Shown piece after piece: positions 8,524 to 16,422 of a stretch of DNA of 39,522 nt. Within the stretch, counting starts at the first letter, position 1. The number at the start of each line of letters is the position of its first letter. The notes below the pieces were generated by a model, which saw nothing but the letters and a program-made list of their open reading frames with translations, made no database searches and was not told the origin of the DNA. This DNA comes from Bacteriovorax stolpii. Lineage in GTDB: Bacteria > Bdellovibrionota > Bacteriovoracia > Bacteriovoracales > Bacteriovoracaceae. The stretch is from NCBI GenBank assembly GCA_945883845.1, contig CAMCYI010000028.1, positions 1 to 39,522 on the forward strand. Reading direction: 5' to 3'. A program made the position numbers and the translations under genes.

Positions 8524-10035
8524 CTATTTCCTCTCTAAAAGCTTCCGGATGCGGTTCAGGAACTGCACTTTTTCATTCTTATTAAAAAGGAGAATAAATG
8601 TGACTAACGCATTTGCTATGAAAATTAGTGCACCTGTAAGGCAAAATTTTATCCAGCCGAGGTGATGTACTTGAAGCGGTGATTGCTGAATGAGCAAGAT
8701 CATCGCGATCCCCGCAAGTACCGGCACGTAGATGGAAGCGAAGAGCCTCACAAGAGGAACGGAGAAATTCTTATGAAGGAGATGCGGATAGACCCAAGAT
8801 GGGATGAGAATAAAACTTGTGAGCGTTCCCAAAAGGGGGCCAATGAGTCCCAATTTATAGGTTGCTAAAATACTCACACATACATTTATTAAGGCCTGAA
8901 AATAAAACTGTCGGGTCATCTCACCAGCGCGACCCAGGACTGTAAACAGATATCCCCAGAAGCTGAAAATACCCATGAAGAACGCGTTCATGGCAGAAAC
9001 GTAAACGATCTGTTGGGCATTGGCCGGTAAAAACTCTTTACCTACCCAAAGCTCAATGAAGGCTTCGTTCAGCACACAGATCGGTACGAGGCCCGCGACG
9101 GCCACCATGGAAATCATCTTTGAGACTTCGAGCAATCTTTCTGCGAATTTTTCTTTGCCTCGATCCTCTTCATAGTAGATTGATCCCAAAGATGCGTAGA
9201 GAGACTGACCGAGACTCACAATTTGCTGCTGCATCAGCTGCACAACTCTCTGGCTTAAAAATACTTTCGTCACCGCAAGGGGACCGAGAATCATGGATAA
9301 GATTATCTGGTCAGAGCTATAGCAAAATTTCCCTGCAAGCTCATTCAGGACCTGTGGCTTCTGATGACTTGAAATCTTCTTTCTGAGTTCGGGTTCAGGT
9401 GGAGAAAGAGCAATTTTAATACCCGATTTTCGATGAAGGAGATAGGCACCTAGTGCGCCAGAGATGAAAGTAGCAATCGCCTGAGATGTCATCTGGAATC
9501 CAAGATAGGCGAGAGAAATACCAATGATGGTAAAAGATAAACTTTGTAGGAGTCCAGTGACATGCAGAACGTATCCGCGGTTTTTTATGTCGATATAAAC
9601 GCGATGGAGATTTGAAGGAAGAAAAAGTGCAGATGAAAAAATAAGGATGAACGAAACATACAGATCCCATGAATCAGGGAAAGGCCAGGACGTCAGTTTT
9701 CTCAGGAAGGGAAGAATGCAGACACCGGCGAGAAGAGTGAAAACGGTGATCCTATAATAAGATCTTTTTGCTTCAGACAAGAGTTTCATCAGAGCGTTTT
9801 CATCAGGACCGTGTGAAAGTGAGAATATGCTCGCAGCAATACCACCCAGAAGTCCCATTTCTGCCAGTCCAAGATAGGACTGTATTTCAGTGAGAACTTT
9901 GAATGTACCAAAACGATCCGGGCCAATGAACTTAAGAAGCAAAGGAGTTGCGACGAATGATACGATGAGGATGCCGAAAGTCTTAAGACTTGAAGTGGTA
10001 AAATTCAGCAGGGATTTCTTGGTCCGACTGGTCAT
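8524..10035 (-). CDS. Wzx-type polysaccharide flippase (MOP superfamily)
   Basis: This is a 503-residue membrane protein with roughly 12 to 14 hydrophobic helices and short loops, the size and layout of oligosaccharide flippases. The N-terminus TSSLKTFGILIVSFVATPLL followed by FIGPDRFGTFKVLTEIQSYL and GLAEMGLLGGIAASI is characteristic of the polysaccharide-synthesis MOP family. A positively charged C-terminus (FLNRIRKLLERK) fits the inner-membrane orientation rule. It likely moves undecaprenyl-linked repeat units from the inner to the outer face of the inner membrane, so these are probably built by the surrounding glycosyltransferases. No Wzy polymerase is evident in the window. Confidence 0.85.
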   Translation of the reverse strand: MTSRTKKSLLNFTTSSLKTFGILIVSFVATPLLLKFIGPDRFGTFKVLTEIQSYLGLAEMGLLGGIAASIFSLSHGPDENALMKLLSEAKRSYYRITVFTLLAGVCILPFLRKLTSWPFPDSWDLYVSFILIFSSALFLPSNLHRVYIDIKNRGYVLHVTGLLQSLSFTIIGISLAYLGFQMTSQAIATFISGALGAYLLHRKSGIKIALSPPEPELRKKISSHQKPQVLNELAGKFCYSSDQIILSMILGPLAVTKVFLSQRVVQLMQQQIVSLGQSLYASLGSIYYEEDRGKEKFAERLLEVSKMISMVAVAGLVPICVLNEAFIELWVGKEFLPANAQQIVYVSAMNAFFMGIFSFWGYLFTVLGRAGEMTRQFYFQALINVCVSILATYKLGLIGPLLGTLTSFILIPSWVYPHLLHKNFSVPLVRLFASIYVPVLAGIAMILLIQQSPLQVHHLGWIKFCLTGALIFIANALVTFILLFNKNEKVQFLNRIRKLLERK

Positions 10036-10098
10036 GGATATCCCAAAAAATCGAGCTGTGTGGATCTTATATGCATGCTAGGATTTTATCATTGAATG

Positions 10099-10104
10099 TA
10101 TAAT
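10099..10104 (+). promoter_or_regulatory. Candidate -10 element upstream of the 10159 gene
   Basis: TATAAT matches the sigma-70 -10 consensus exactly and lies 54 bases before the ATG at 10159, giving a leader of about 48 bases. No good -35 box is found 16 to 18 bases upstream, so activity is uncertain. Confidence 0.4.
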
Positions 10105-10158
10105 CGTCAGAGATTTTTTTGTAAGGTAGTTTTTATTTCCTGAAGGACCGATCTCTAT

Positions 10159-10899
10159 ATGACACGAGCGCATTATTTATACTCCAGGCTAGGCCTTAAA
10201 GAGATGGAAAGCATCATCAAGGATTTTCAGGAAAAGTTCGACGAAACACTCAAAGATACTTTTAGCGATGAAGAACTCGACGTCTTTGAAAAGAAGCTCG
10301 ACGACATAGCCGCTATTTTTGCCCAACCCATCCTGGCCGACTTGTCGTTTGATGATTTTTATCCGGATCCGGCGCTTGAAAACGAGCAGCGAATTTTTTT
10401 TGAGAGTTGTAGAAGTTCAATTTCCATTGAAAACATTCCCTATTTTGAAAGTAATCCCTTTCAGGTGACTTACCTGAAGGATCTTTTCACAAGACTTGAC
10501 GAGGTTCTGGTCGACTGCGGTGGAGTAAGTCAGCTTCAGTTTAAAGAAAAATATCTGAAAGACCTTTCCAGGTTCAAGGACATGGACTCTGTCATCGTTG
10601 AAGTGATTCCCAAGACCATCGTGACTCCAAAAAGTTCTGTTCCAGTACACCCTATCGATTTTCTGGTCCGGGACGTATATCTTGAACTCGCCAGGCTCGA
10701 AGCTTCTGAGAAACAGGAATTAGTTTCTGAAGAGCTGAGATCCATGCCCCCCGCCATGCTTACAATCTTTACTGCCATGGGCGAGAAAAATCTTCATCCT
10801 GAAGAGCTTGCCATGAAAACGAAATTGAATTTGAAAACGTTTGGAGATTCACTCGAGCGCTTGAAATTTTTTCTTCGACGGATAAACGAGACTAACTAG
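10159..10899 (+). CDS. Hypothetical protein with possible C-terminal winged helix
   Basis: This encodes 246 residues, soluble, acidic and mostly helical by pattern, with no signal peptide or transmembrane segment. I do not recognise the family. The N-terminal 50 residues are rich in charged heptad-like spacing (EMESIIKDFQEKFDETL), suggesting a coiled coil. The last 50 residues contain MLTIFTAMGEKNLHPEELA followed by KLNLKTFGDSLERLKFF, which resembles a winged-helix or marR-like recognition segment. This could make it a DNA- or protein-binding factor, but no enzyme motif is visible. AAGGA lies eleven bases before the ATG. It is preceded by a consensus -10 box and stands alone between the polysaccharide region and a secreted protein gene. 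Confidence 0.7.
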   Translation: MTRAHYLYSRLGLKEMESIIKDFQEKFDETLKDTFSDEELDVFEKKLDDIAAIFAQPILADLSFDDFYPDPALENEQRIFFESCRSSISIENIPYFESNPFQVTYLKDLFTRLDEVLVDCGGVSQLQFKEKYLKDLSRFKDMDSVIVEVIPKTIVTPKSSVPVHPIDFLVRDVYLELARLEASEKQELVSEELRSMPPAMLTIFTAMGEKNLHPEELAMKTKLNLKTFGDSLERLKFFLRRINETN

Positions 10900-11061
10900 C
10901 GGAATACGACTTCCATCTGTGAAGCAGGCCTAATCAAATGGCTCAAGAGAAGCCACGATGAGCTCATTAAGGCTCGCTGGGGGGAAAGCAGTGGGGTTTA
11001 ATGACGATCATTATGGTCAGGAATGCTGGTGTTTTTCTCTGACTCTTTAGTTGGGATCAGT

Positions 11062-11080
11062 CCTCATCCGTCCGATGAGG
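11062..11080 (+). promoter_or_regulatory. Hairpin sequestering a ribosome binding site
   Basis: CCTCATC and GATGAGG form a perfect seven-base stem with a five-base loop. The GAGG of the right arm is the ribosome binding site for the ATG at 11086, five bases further on. Folding would hide it, suggesting control of translation by temperature, RNA or protein. Confidence 0.4.
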
Positions 11081-11085
11081 GAGTC

Positions 11086-12552
11086 ATGAAAACCCTTCTT
11101 TTATTTTCGTGTGTCCTTTTCCTTTCTCTTTCGGCATCTGCTAAAAGGTCTCCGGCCGGTGCAGATCTCGAACCGCCTCAGCTGAGTAATCCTCTAAAAG
11201 ACACAGAAGAAATTCTTCGTGATGTAAAAGATCCGCTCTTTCCCACATCATGTGTGTCTTATCTTTCAAAGCTTGAAAAAGGTATCGATGAGTTTGATGT
11301 CAAAAAATTCTCCCTTTCTCAGCTTTCAGCGGAAGCAGAAAAAATCGCAGAAAATTCATGGAAAATCCGTCAGCATGTTCACCATTCGCTAGATCAGCTG
11401 ACGCCAGAATGTGTTGAAAAAGTTCAGACAACTTTCCGCCAGCTCCGGTTTGTAGAAGATTATTTTCTTGAAATTGGTCGTAAGATTGTTCATCAAAAAC
11501 CTTCCGAAATTGATTTCCTTAAACAGGAATTTTTTCCCATCCGAGATACTTCTCCGGCCTATTTTCATTTTCAAGGGCAAGGGGAGTTTAAATCGGGAGA
11601 TCTTTTCATTTCCCGTGGTTTGAGTTTCCTCTCTGCCATGATTGCACGACTCGGCAAGCGTCCGACTCAATTCAGTCACGTCGTCAGTCTTTACGAAGAT
11701 CCTCAGGAAAAGAAAATCAAGACAATCGAATCTTACGTCGGCGTAGGAGTGAGTTTCTATGACTTGGACTATGCTTTGAAAAATGAGAATGGACGCATTC
11801 TATGGTTACGATCAAAAGATGAAAAGCTTGGAGAGCGTGCAGTCTCCCTTATGGGTGCATTTGTGAAAGAACGTCTCGATAAAAAAAATCCGATCAAGTA
11901 CGATTACGATCTTGATTTTAAGGATCATACAACGATGTCATGTGCTGAAGTTTCACAAGCCGCATTTCAGATGGCGAGCGATGGAGAATTTACAATTCCT
12001 TTTTATCCGAATGAGATTGTGAAAGGCGAAGGTCTGATTAAGAGACTTAACCTTGTTCGAGGAAAGACTTTCGAACCCGGCGACATGGAAATTGATCCAC
12101 GTTTTACTCTCATTGGAGAATTTCGTGACCTTCGTGTTACTCGCGATCAGCGTCAGAAAGATGCGATCATGAGTGCTATTTTCAAATGGATGGATGAGCA
12201 TCAGTACGAATTGAAAGATAACTTTAAGGCCAAAATGGCAGGTGGAATGATTCACAAGGTCCGTAAAACTTTTCTCTGGCCTGTGGTCAAAAAGATGCTC
12301 AAGCTTGAAGACTTCTCGAAGGAGATTCCTTCGCGTATGTTAAAAACAATGTCTCTTATCAACGACCTCGGAGAGGGAATTCTCGTCGAACTTAAAAAGC
12401 GTGATGATACTCACCTCAAAGAATTCGGGATTCCCATGACTCATATCGATCTTTCAAAAGAACTTGATAAGATGAGAGATGAAGACTTGAAAACTTTTGA
12501 AAACAAAAAGCTTAAGAAGACTGCTTTCATTCATAATCTCCTGAGAAAATAA
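11086..12552 (+). CDS. Secreted YiiX-like permuted papain-fold protein
   Basis: This encodes 488 residues from the ATG at 11086. That start is preferred over an in-frame one at 11023 because it has GAGG five bases upstream and begins a classic signal peptide (MKTLLLFSCVLFLSLSASA, cut before KR). The central part, about residues 166-295, has the YiiX/YaeF order of circularly permuted NlpC/P60 or papain-like enzymes: GDLFISRG, then H198 in QFSHVVSLY, E215 in KTIESYVGV, and the nucleophile C286 in TTMSCAEVSQ. This fold hydrolyses amide or ester bonds, and relatives act on lipids or peptides. The C-terminal 190 residues are lysine-rich and of unknown fold. It should act in the periplasm or outside the cell. 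Substrate unknown. Confidence 0.75.
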   Translation: MKTLLLFSCVLFLSLSASAKRSPAGADLEPPQLSNPLKDTEEILRDVKDPLFPTSCVSYLSKLEKGIDEFDVKKFSLSQLSAEAEKIAENSWKIRQHVHHSLDQLTPECVEKVQTTFRQLRFVEDYFLEIGRKIVHQKPSEIDFLKQEFFPIRDTSPAYFHFQGQGEFKSGDLFISRGLSFLSAMIARLGKRPTQFSHVVSLYEDPQEKKIKTIESYVGVGVSFYDLDYALKNENGRILWLRSKDEKLGERAVSLMGAFVKERLDKKNPIKYDYDLDFKDHTTMSCAEVSQAAFQMASDGEFTIPFYPNEIVKGEGLIKRLNLVRGKTFEPGDMEIDPRFTLIGEFRDLRVTRDQRQKDAIMSAIFKWMDEHQYELKDNFKAKMAGGMIHKVRKTFLWPVVKKMLKLEDFSKEIPSRMLKTMSLINDLGEGILVELKKRDDTHLKEFGIPMTHIDLSKELDKMRDEDLKTFENKKLKKTAFIHNLLRK

Positions 12553-12684
12553 TGTATTTTCCTCTTCGCAGCGATTAGAGCGTTCGTATGGTGGCAGGTT
12601 GCTTAAACCTGACAAAACTTATCAATTGGAGGCGTTGATTACCCTTCCTTTACAAACACAGGAAGCCCCCTAAAATTTAGGGAT

Positions 12685-13350
12685 ATGTTTGATGTTCAGA
12701 ACTTAAGCTTCAGTTACTTCCTGGGAAAAGCCGAATTCAAGGCCCTTCAGGACGTTTCTTTGAATATTCCAGAAGGCGATTTTGTGACACTGGCCGGGCC
12801 CAGTGGCTCGGGCAAATCGACCCTCTTAAGCATTATGGGTCTCATTGAAAATTCCCCGTCCCAATCAGTTTTTTATCGCGATCAGGATCTTCACTCACTT
12901 GATGAACTCCGGAAAAATAAACTGAGACGACACGAGTTTGGTTTCATCTTCCAGCATTTTTATCTTTTTCCCGTTCTGTCTGCTTACGAAAACGTTGAGT
13001 ACTTCCTTGTGAAGCAAGGAATTCCGGACGCTGAAAGAAAGATTCGAGTCGAGTGGGCGCTGGAGACTGTCGGCCTCAAAGACTTATCCCAAAAAAAACC
13101 GAATGAATTATCCGGTGGTCAAAGGCAGCGTGTTGCCATTGCACGTGCGCTGGCGAAGAAACCACAAGTAATTATTGCTGATGAGCCAACTGCGAGCCTT
13201 GATTCAAAAACAGGTCGCACGATCCTCGACTATCTTTTAAAAATAAATCAGGATGAAAAAGTGACTATCGTCATGGCAAGCCATGACCAGATGGTTCTTG
13301 CAGCTTCTCCCAGAATCATCCGTCTCCATGACGGAAGACTGGAGACATAA
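12685..13350 (+). CDS. ABC transporter ATP-binding protein, LolD/MacB class
   Basis: This is a 221-residue ATPase with every nucleotide-binding motif intact: Walker A GPSGSGKST (38-46), signature LSGGQRQRVAIARAL (142-156), Walker B VIIADEPTASLD (162-173) and the switch histidine in ASHD. Length and the pattern after Walker A (LLSIMGLIE) fit the LolD/MacB/FtsE group that drives extracytoplasmic machines with FtsX-type permeases. The stop overlaps the permease ATG (TAATG at 13348-13352), so it is the first gene of a coupled four-gene operon. A weak AGGGA lies close to its ATG. A 132-base leader precedes it, with a six-base hairpin (12595-12611) but no clear promoter. Confidence 0.93.
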   Translation: MFDVQNLSFSYFLGKAEFKALQDVSLNIPEGDFVTLAGPSGSGKSTLLSIMGLIENSPSQSVFYRDQDLHSLDELRKNKLRRHEFGFIFQHFYLFPVLSAYENVEYFLVKQGIPDAERKIRVEWALETVGLKDLSQKKPNELSGGQRQRVAIARALAKKPQVIIADEPTASLDSKTGRTILDYLLKINQDEKVTIVMASHDQMVLAASPRIIRLHDGRLET

Positions 13351-14555
13351 TGTTGTTTAAAATTGCTTTTAAAAATCTCACCCGACAAAAAACACGAACT
13401 CTTGCAGTCCTCGTGACAGTTGCTCTTGGGATTTGCTCTCTTATGGTTTATCACGGCTTCAATACCGGCATCATGAACCAGTATCGTGAGAATACCATTC
13501 ATGCCCGCTATGGGCATGGACAGATAAACCGCACAGGTTACCGCGCCAGTATCTGGGAAAAGCCGTGGGAACAGTGGCTTGAAAAAGATCATCCTGCTCT
13601 TGCCGAAATTGCAGCTAACAAATTAGTCGCACATGTTTTTCCAAGAGTTTCTTTTTATGGTCTTGTGAATAACGGTAACCGTAGTATTTCTGGTTTTGGT
13701 GAAGGTGGATTAGGACCACTTGAGAATTCTTTTTTCAATACCATCAACGTCGTTAAAGGCAAGAATCTTTCGAATGAAGAAGATGGAATTGTCATGGGGA
13801 AGGGGCTTGCGGAAGCACTCGGCCTGGATATTGGTGATCGTGTGACCATTCTTGCAAATACGGTTGATGGAAGTCTTAATGGCCTTGATTTTTACGTCAC
13901 CGGAATTTTTCATTCCGGTATGAAATCATTTGATGACATGTTTTTTAAAATCCAGCTTGATAAGGCCCAGGCACTGCTTGATACAACAAAAATTGAGTAT
14001 GCTGCTTTAGGGCTTCATAACCTGGATGACTGGGGTGACTTTGCTGAGTCAGTAAAAAAGTTTCCAGAAATTGAAGCTACCGCCTTTAACGTTCTCGACA
14101 AGGTCTACTATCAGAATTCTGTCGATTTTCTTCAGGCCCAGTTTAACTTCATTCTCATTGTGATCTTTACGATCGTTATCCTTGGTATTTTCAATACCGT
14201 CAGTACCATTATTCTTGAAAGAAAAAATGAAATTGGAAATCTGCGTGCTAACGGTGAATCGATGGGCGAGATCATGATACTTATTCTCACTGAAGGCTTA
14301 CTCCTTGGATTGATCGGAACTGTCGTGGGCATCATTCTCGCTTACTTGCTGACATTCACTGTTCTTTCCAATGGTATTGAAATGCCTCCTGGTCCTGGAA
14401 TCACTCGTCAGTTCATCACATTCCTTGAAATTCAACCCTACTTTATTTTTGTGAGTCTTCTTATCGGTATTTCCTCTACACTTCTGGGAAGTTACCTGGC
14501 AGGACGTAAAGTTGTACGTATACCAATCAGTGATCTTTTAAGGAATGCTCAATGA
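13350..14555 (+). CDS. FtsX-type ABC permease (LolC/E-like)
   Basis: This encodes 401 residues with the MacB/LolC topology. One transmembrane helix follows a basic N-terminus (about residues 15-40, ending in MVYHGF). A large periplasmic domain of about 230 residues comes next, then three helices from about 265: FILIVIFTIVILGIFNTVST, a second around LLLGLIGTVVGIILAYLL, and a last one near the end. The loop LERKNEIGNLRANGES after the second helix is the coupling-helix motif that contacts the ATPase. Such permeases extract lipoproteins or lipids from the outer leaflet of the inner membrane rather than moving solutes through a channel. It overlaps the ATPase by one base and the LolA-like gene by four. 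A single permease implies a homodimer. Confidence 0.9.
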   Translation: MLFKIAFKNLTRQKTRTLAVLVTVALGICSLMVYHGFNTGIMNQYRENTIHARYGHGQINRTGYRASIWEKPWEQWLEKDHPALAEIAANKLVAHVFPRVSFYGLVNNGNRSISGFGEGGLGPLENSFFNTINVVKGKNLSNEEDGIVMGKGLAEALGLDIGDRVTILANTVDGSLNGLDFYVTGIFHSGMKSFDDMFFKIQLDKAQALLDTTKIEYAALGLHNLDDWGDFAESVKKFPEIEATAFNVLDKVYYQNSVDFLQAQFNFILIVIFTIVILGIFNTVSTIILERKNEIGNLRANGESMGEIMILILTEGLLLGLIGTVVGIILAYLLTFTVLSNGIEMPPGPGITRQFITFLEIQPYFIFVSLLIGISSTLLGSYLAGRKVVRIPISDLLRNAQ

Positions 14556-15250
14556 GTTCAATCGTTCTCTTCGTCATCTTAACTCTTCCATTGACACTCT
14601 TGGCAGCTATTACGCCGGAAGAAATCCTGAAGAAGGTTGATGATGTCCGGAATCCTTCCGAATCTTATTTGATGAGTGTCCGCATTAAATCGTCTACCGA
14701 GTCAGAAGATTCAACGTTTGTAGTCTCACTGAAAGGCAATACAAAAACATTTGTGAAAGTATCTGGTCCAAAAAAACTCGTGGGCCGAAACATGCTCATG
14801 ATCGATGAAAACATGTGGGTGTATGTTCCTAACCTGAAGCGTTCAGTACGTGTATCACTAAGCCAGAAATTAATAGGCGAAGCAGCTAACGGAGATATCT
14901 CACGGATGAGATGGAGCGGAGACTATAACGCTAAGATCGAGAAAGAAGACAAGCGTACGTACACGATGTTTCTTGATCAGAAGAAGAAAGGCCTTACTTA
15001 CGCAAAGATCAGAGTTACCGTTGCCAAGTATTCATTTCAACCGCTAAAAGCCGAGTTTTTAACAATGACTGGTAAGGTAGTGAAGACTGCAGACTACCTC
15101 AAATATACAGTTCTCGCTGGAAAAAAACGACCATCTGTCATTCATATCGTTGATAAATTAAAAGCCTCAAACACCTCAGATATTATTATCGAAAAAATGA
15201 CCGTGAGAAAACTTCCAGACAGTATGTTCTCTGAGAAAAATCTGGAATGA
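14552..15250 (+). CDS. LolA-fold outer membrane lipoprotein-sorting protein
   Basis: This encodes 232 residues with a signal peptide (IVLFVILTLPLTLLAA, cut near residue 19) and the unclosed beta-barrel pattern of LolA-fold carriers. The sequence TPEEILKKVDDVRNP followed by alternating strands, KKLVGRNMLMIDENMWVYVP and RSVRVSLSQKLIGEAANG, matches proteins usually annotated as outer membrane lipoprotein-sorting protein. These shuttle a hydrophobic cargo across the periplasm. It lies between an FtsX-type permease and a barrel protein with 4-base overlaps on both sides. This supports a complete inner membrane to outer membrane relay. It is distinct from canonical LolA in sequence, so cargo could be a lipid rather than lipoproteins. 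Confidence 0.82.
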   Translation: MSSIVLFVILTLPLTLLAAITPEEILKKVDDVRNPSESYLMSVRIKSSTESEDSTFVVSLKGNTKTFVKVSGPKKLVGRNMLMIDENMWVYVPNLKRSVRVSLSQKLIGEAANGDISRMRWSGDYNAKIEKEDKRTYTMFLDQKKKGLTYAKIRVTVAKYSFQPLKAEFLTMTGKVVKTADYLKYTVLAGKKRPSVIHIVDKLKASNTSDIIIEKMTVRKLPDSMFSEKNLE

Positions 15251-16422
15251 AAGTCTCCGTCTTCTGCCTGCTTTTCTTTGCGACAACTCTCTTTGCTCAG
15301 GATGATGCTGAAAAGTCGTTTATTCTGGGCACTCGCGGTTCTTACTTCATCAACGATAACTACTACGACAATGCCCTGAACTTTGTGCAGATGAAATATC
15401 GCGATGAAGTCTTACTTGAAACTTCCATACTGAAAAGAAATTTTGAATTCAGGGTTTTCGATCCCGTTTCAACCAATGAAGATTTTTTCGTCGATCCCGT
15501 CAATGTTTCAGCGGAATTACTTTTTGATAAGACTTCTTTTCAGGCAGGTTTTATCCGTTATCGCTTCAGTGAAACATTTGGCTTGCAGATTCTCGATGTT
15601 GCAAATCCCAGGGACTATTCAGATTACGTTCTTAACGATCTCAGCTGGGCAAAGCGCTCAGTCTTCGGGATCAATATGAAAAACACTTTTGATCGTCTTG
15701 AAACTCTCTGGATGCTCACTCTTTGGGATAACGGAGACCGATTACCCTATAAAGGAACACCGTATGACCTTACTGAAGGAAAGTTTGGTTACGAGGGGGG
15801 TGTAGTCGAGAGACCCTGGTTTAAAGACTACGAATACGGTGCACGGTTCAAGTATTTATTCGAGAATGGACTGGATATGAGCGTTCTTGGCTATCACCAC
15901 TTTGCTCGTCCAACCGTACTCTCGCTCTCGGGAAATCCCTTTACGGGTTTCAATATCAAGCAGCGAGATCGCATGGTGAACTCACTGGGAATGGCAGCAA
16001 GTTATGTCCTTGGCGATTGGGTACTCCGTGGTGATGTTCTTTATACAATGAAAGACAACTTTCAGACTGGACCCATCACTTTTGAAGAAAAGAATCACTA
16101 TCAGCAGTTAATGGGTTTAGATCGACTCTGGGAAACCTGGTCATTGGGCGCTCAGATTCAGAATGATTTTGCTTATCATCGGAACTTCATTGGAATGAAA
16201 CTCGAAAGTTCATATTTTGAATTCTGGAAGCCATCGACGATGTTCTTTGTCGGTGACAGCCATGGCGATCAGTGGCTTCAGCTAAAAAATGCATTTGAAT
16301 ATGAGTCATGGAATGTAAATGTCACTGCAGATTTTCTGAGTGGTGAGCGAAAGGCGAAAGGTCTATTTGGCCTTTACCGGACTGACGACAGAATTATGTT
16401 TGAAGTGATGAAAACGTACTGA
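15247..16422 (+). CDS. Predicted outer membrane beta-barrel protein
   Basis: This encodes 391 residues with a cleavable signal peptide (MKVSVFCLLFFATTLFA, cut before QDD). The mature protein shows short alternating amphipathic strands with many aromatic girdle residues and polar turns. It ends in VMKTY, an aromatic C-terminus as used for BAM recognition. No family name is certain. Its place as last gene of the ABC/LolA-like operon, overlapping the previous gene by four bases, suggests it is the outer-membrane partner of that exporter. Similar operons in proteobacteria carry a DUF1302-like protein in this position. The stop codon directly abuts the stop of the convergent lipid operon at 16423, leaving no intergenic DNA. 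Confidence 0.75.
   Translation: MKVSVFCLLFFATTLFAQDDAEKSFILGTRGSYFINDNYYDNALNFVQMKYRDEVLLETSILKRNFEFRVFDPVSTNEDFFVDPVNVSAELLFDKTSFQAGFIRYRFSETFGLQILDVANPRDYSDYVLNDLSWAKRSVFGINMKNTFDRLETLWMLTLWDNGDRLPYKGTPYDLTEGKFGYEGGVVERPWFKDYEYGARFKYLFENGLDMSVLGYHHFARPTVLSLSGNPFTGFNIKQRDRMVNSLGMAASYVLGDWVLRGDVLYTMKDNFQTGPITFEEKNHYQQLMGLDRLWETWSLGAQIQNDFAYHRNFIGMKLESSYFEFWKPSTMFFVGDSHGDQWLQLKNAFEYESWNVNVTADFLSGERKAKGLFGLYRTDDRIMFEVMKTY

Noticed and set aside
10958..11053. Plus-strand frame of about 30 residues before the papain-fold gene
   Set aside because: It has no good ribosome binding site and no recognisable features; too short to support.
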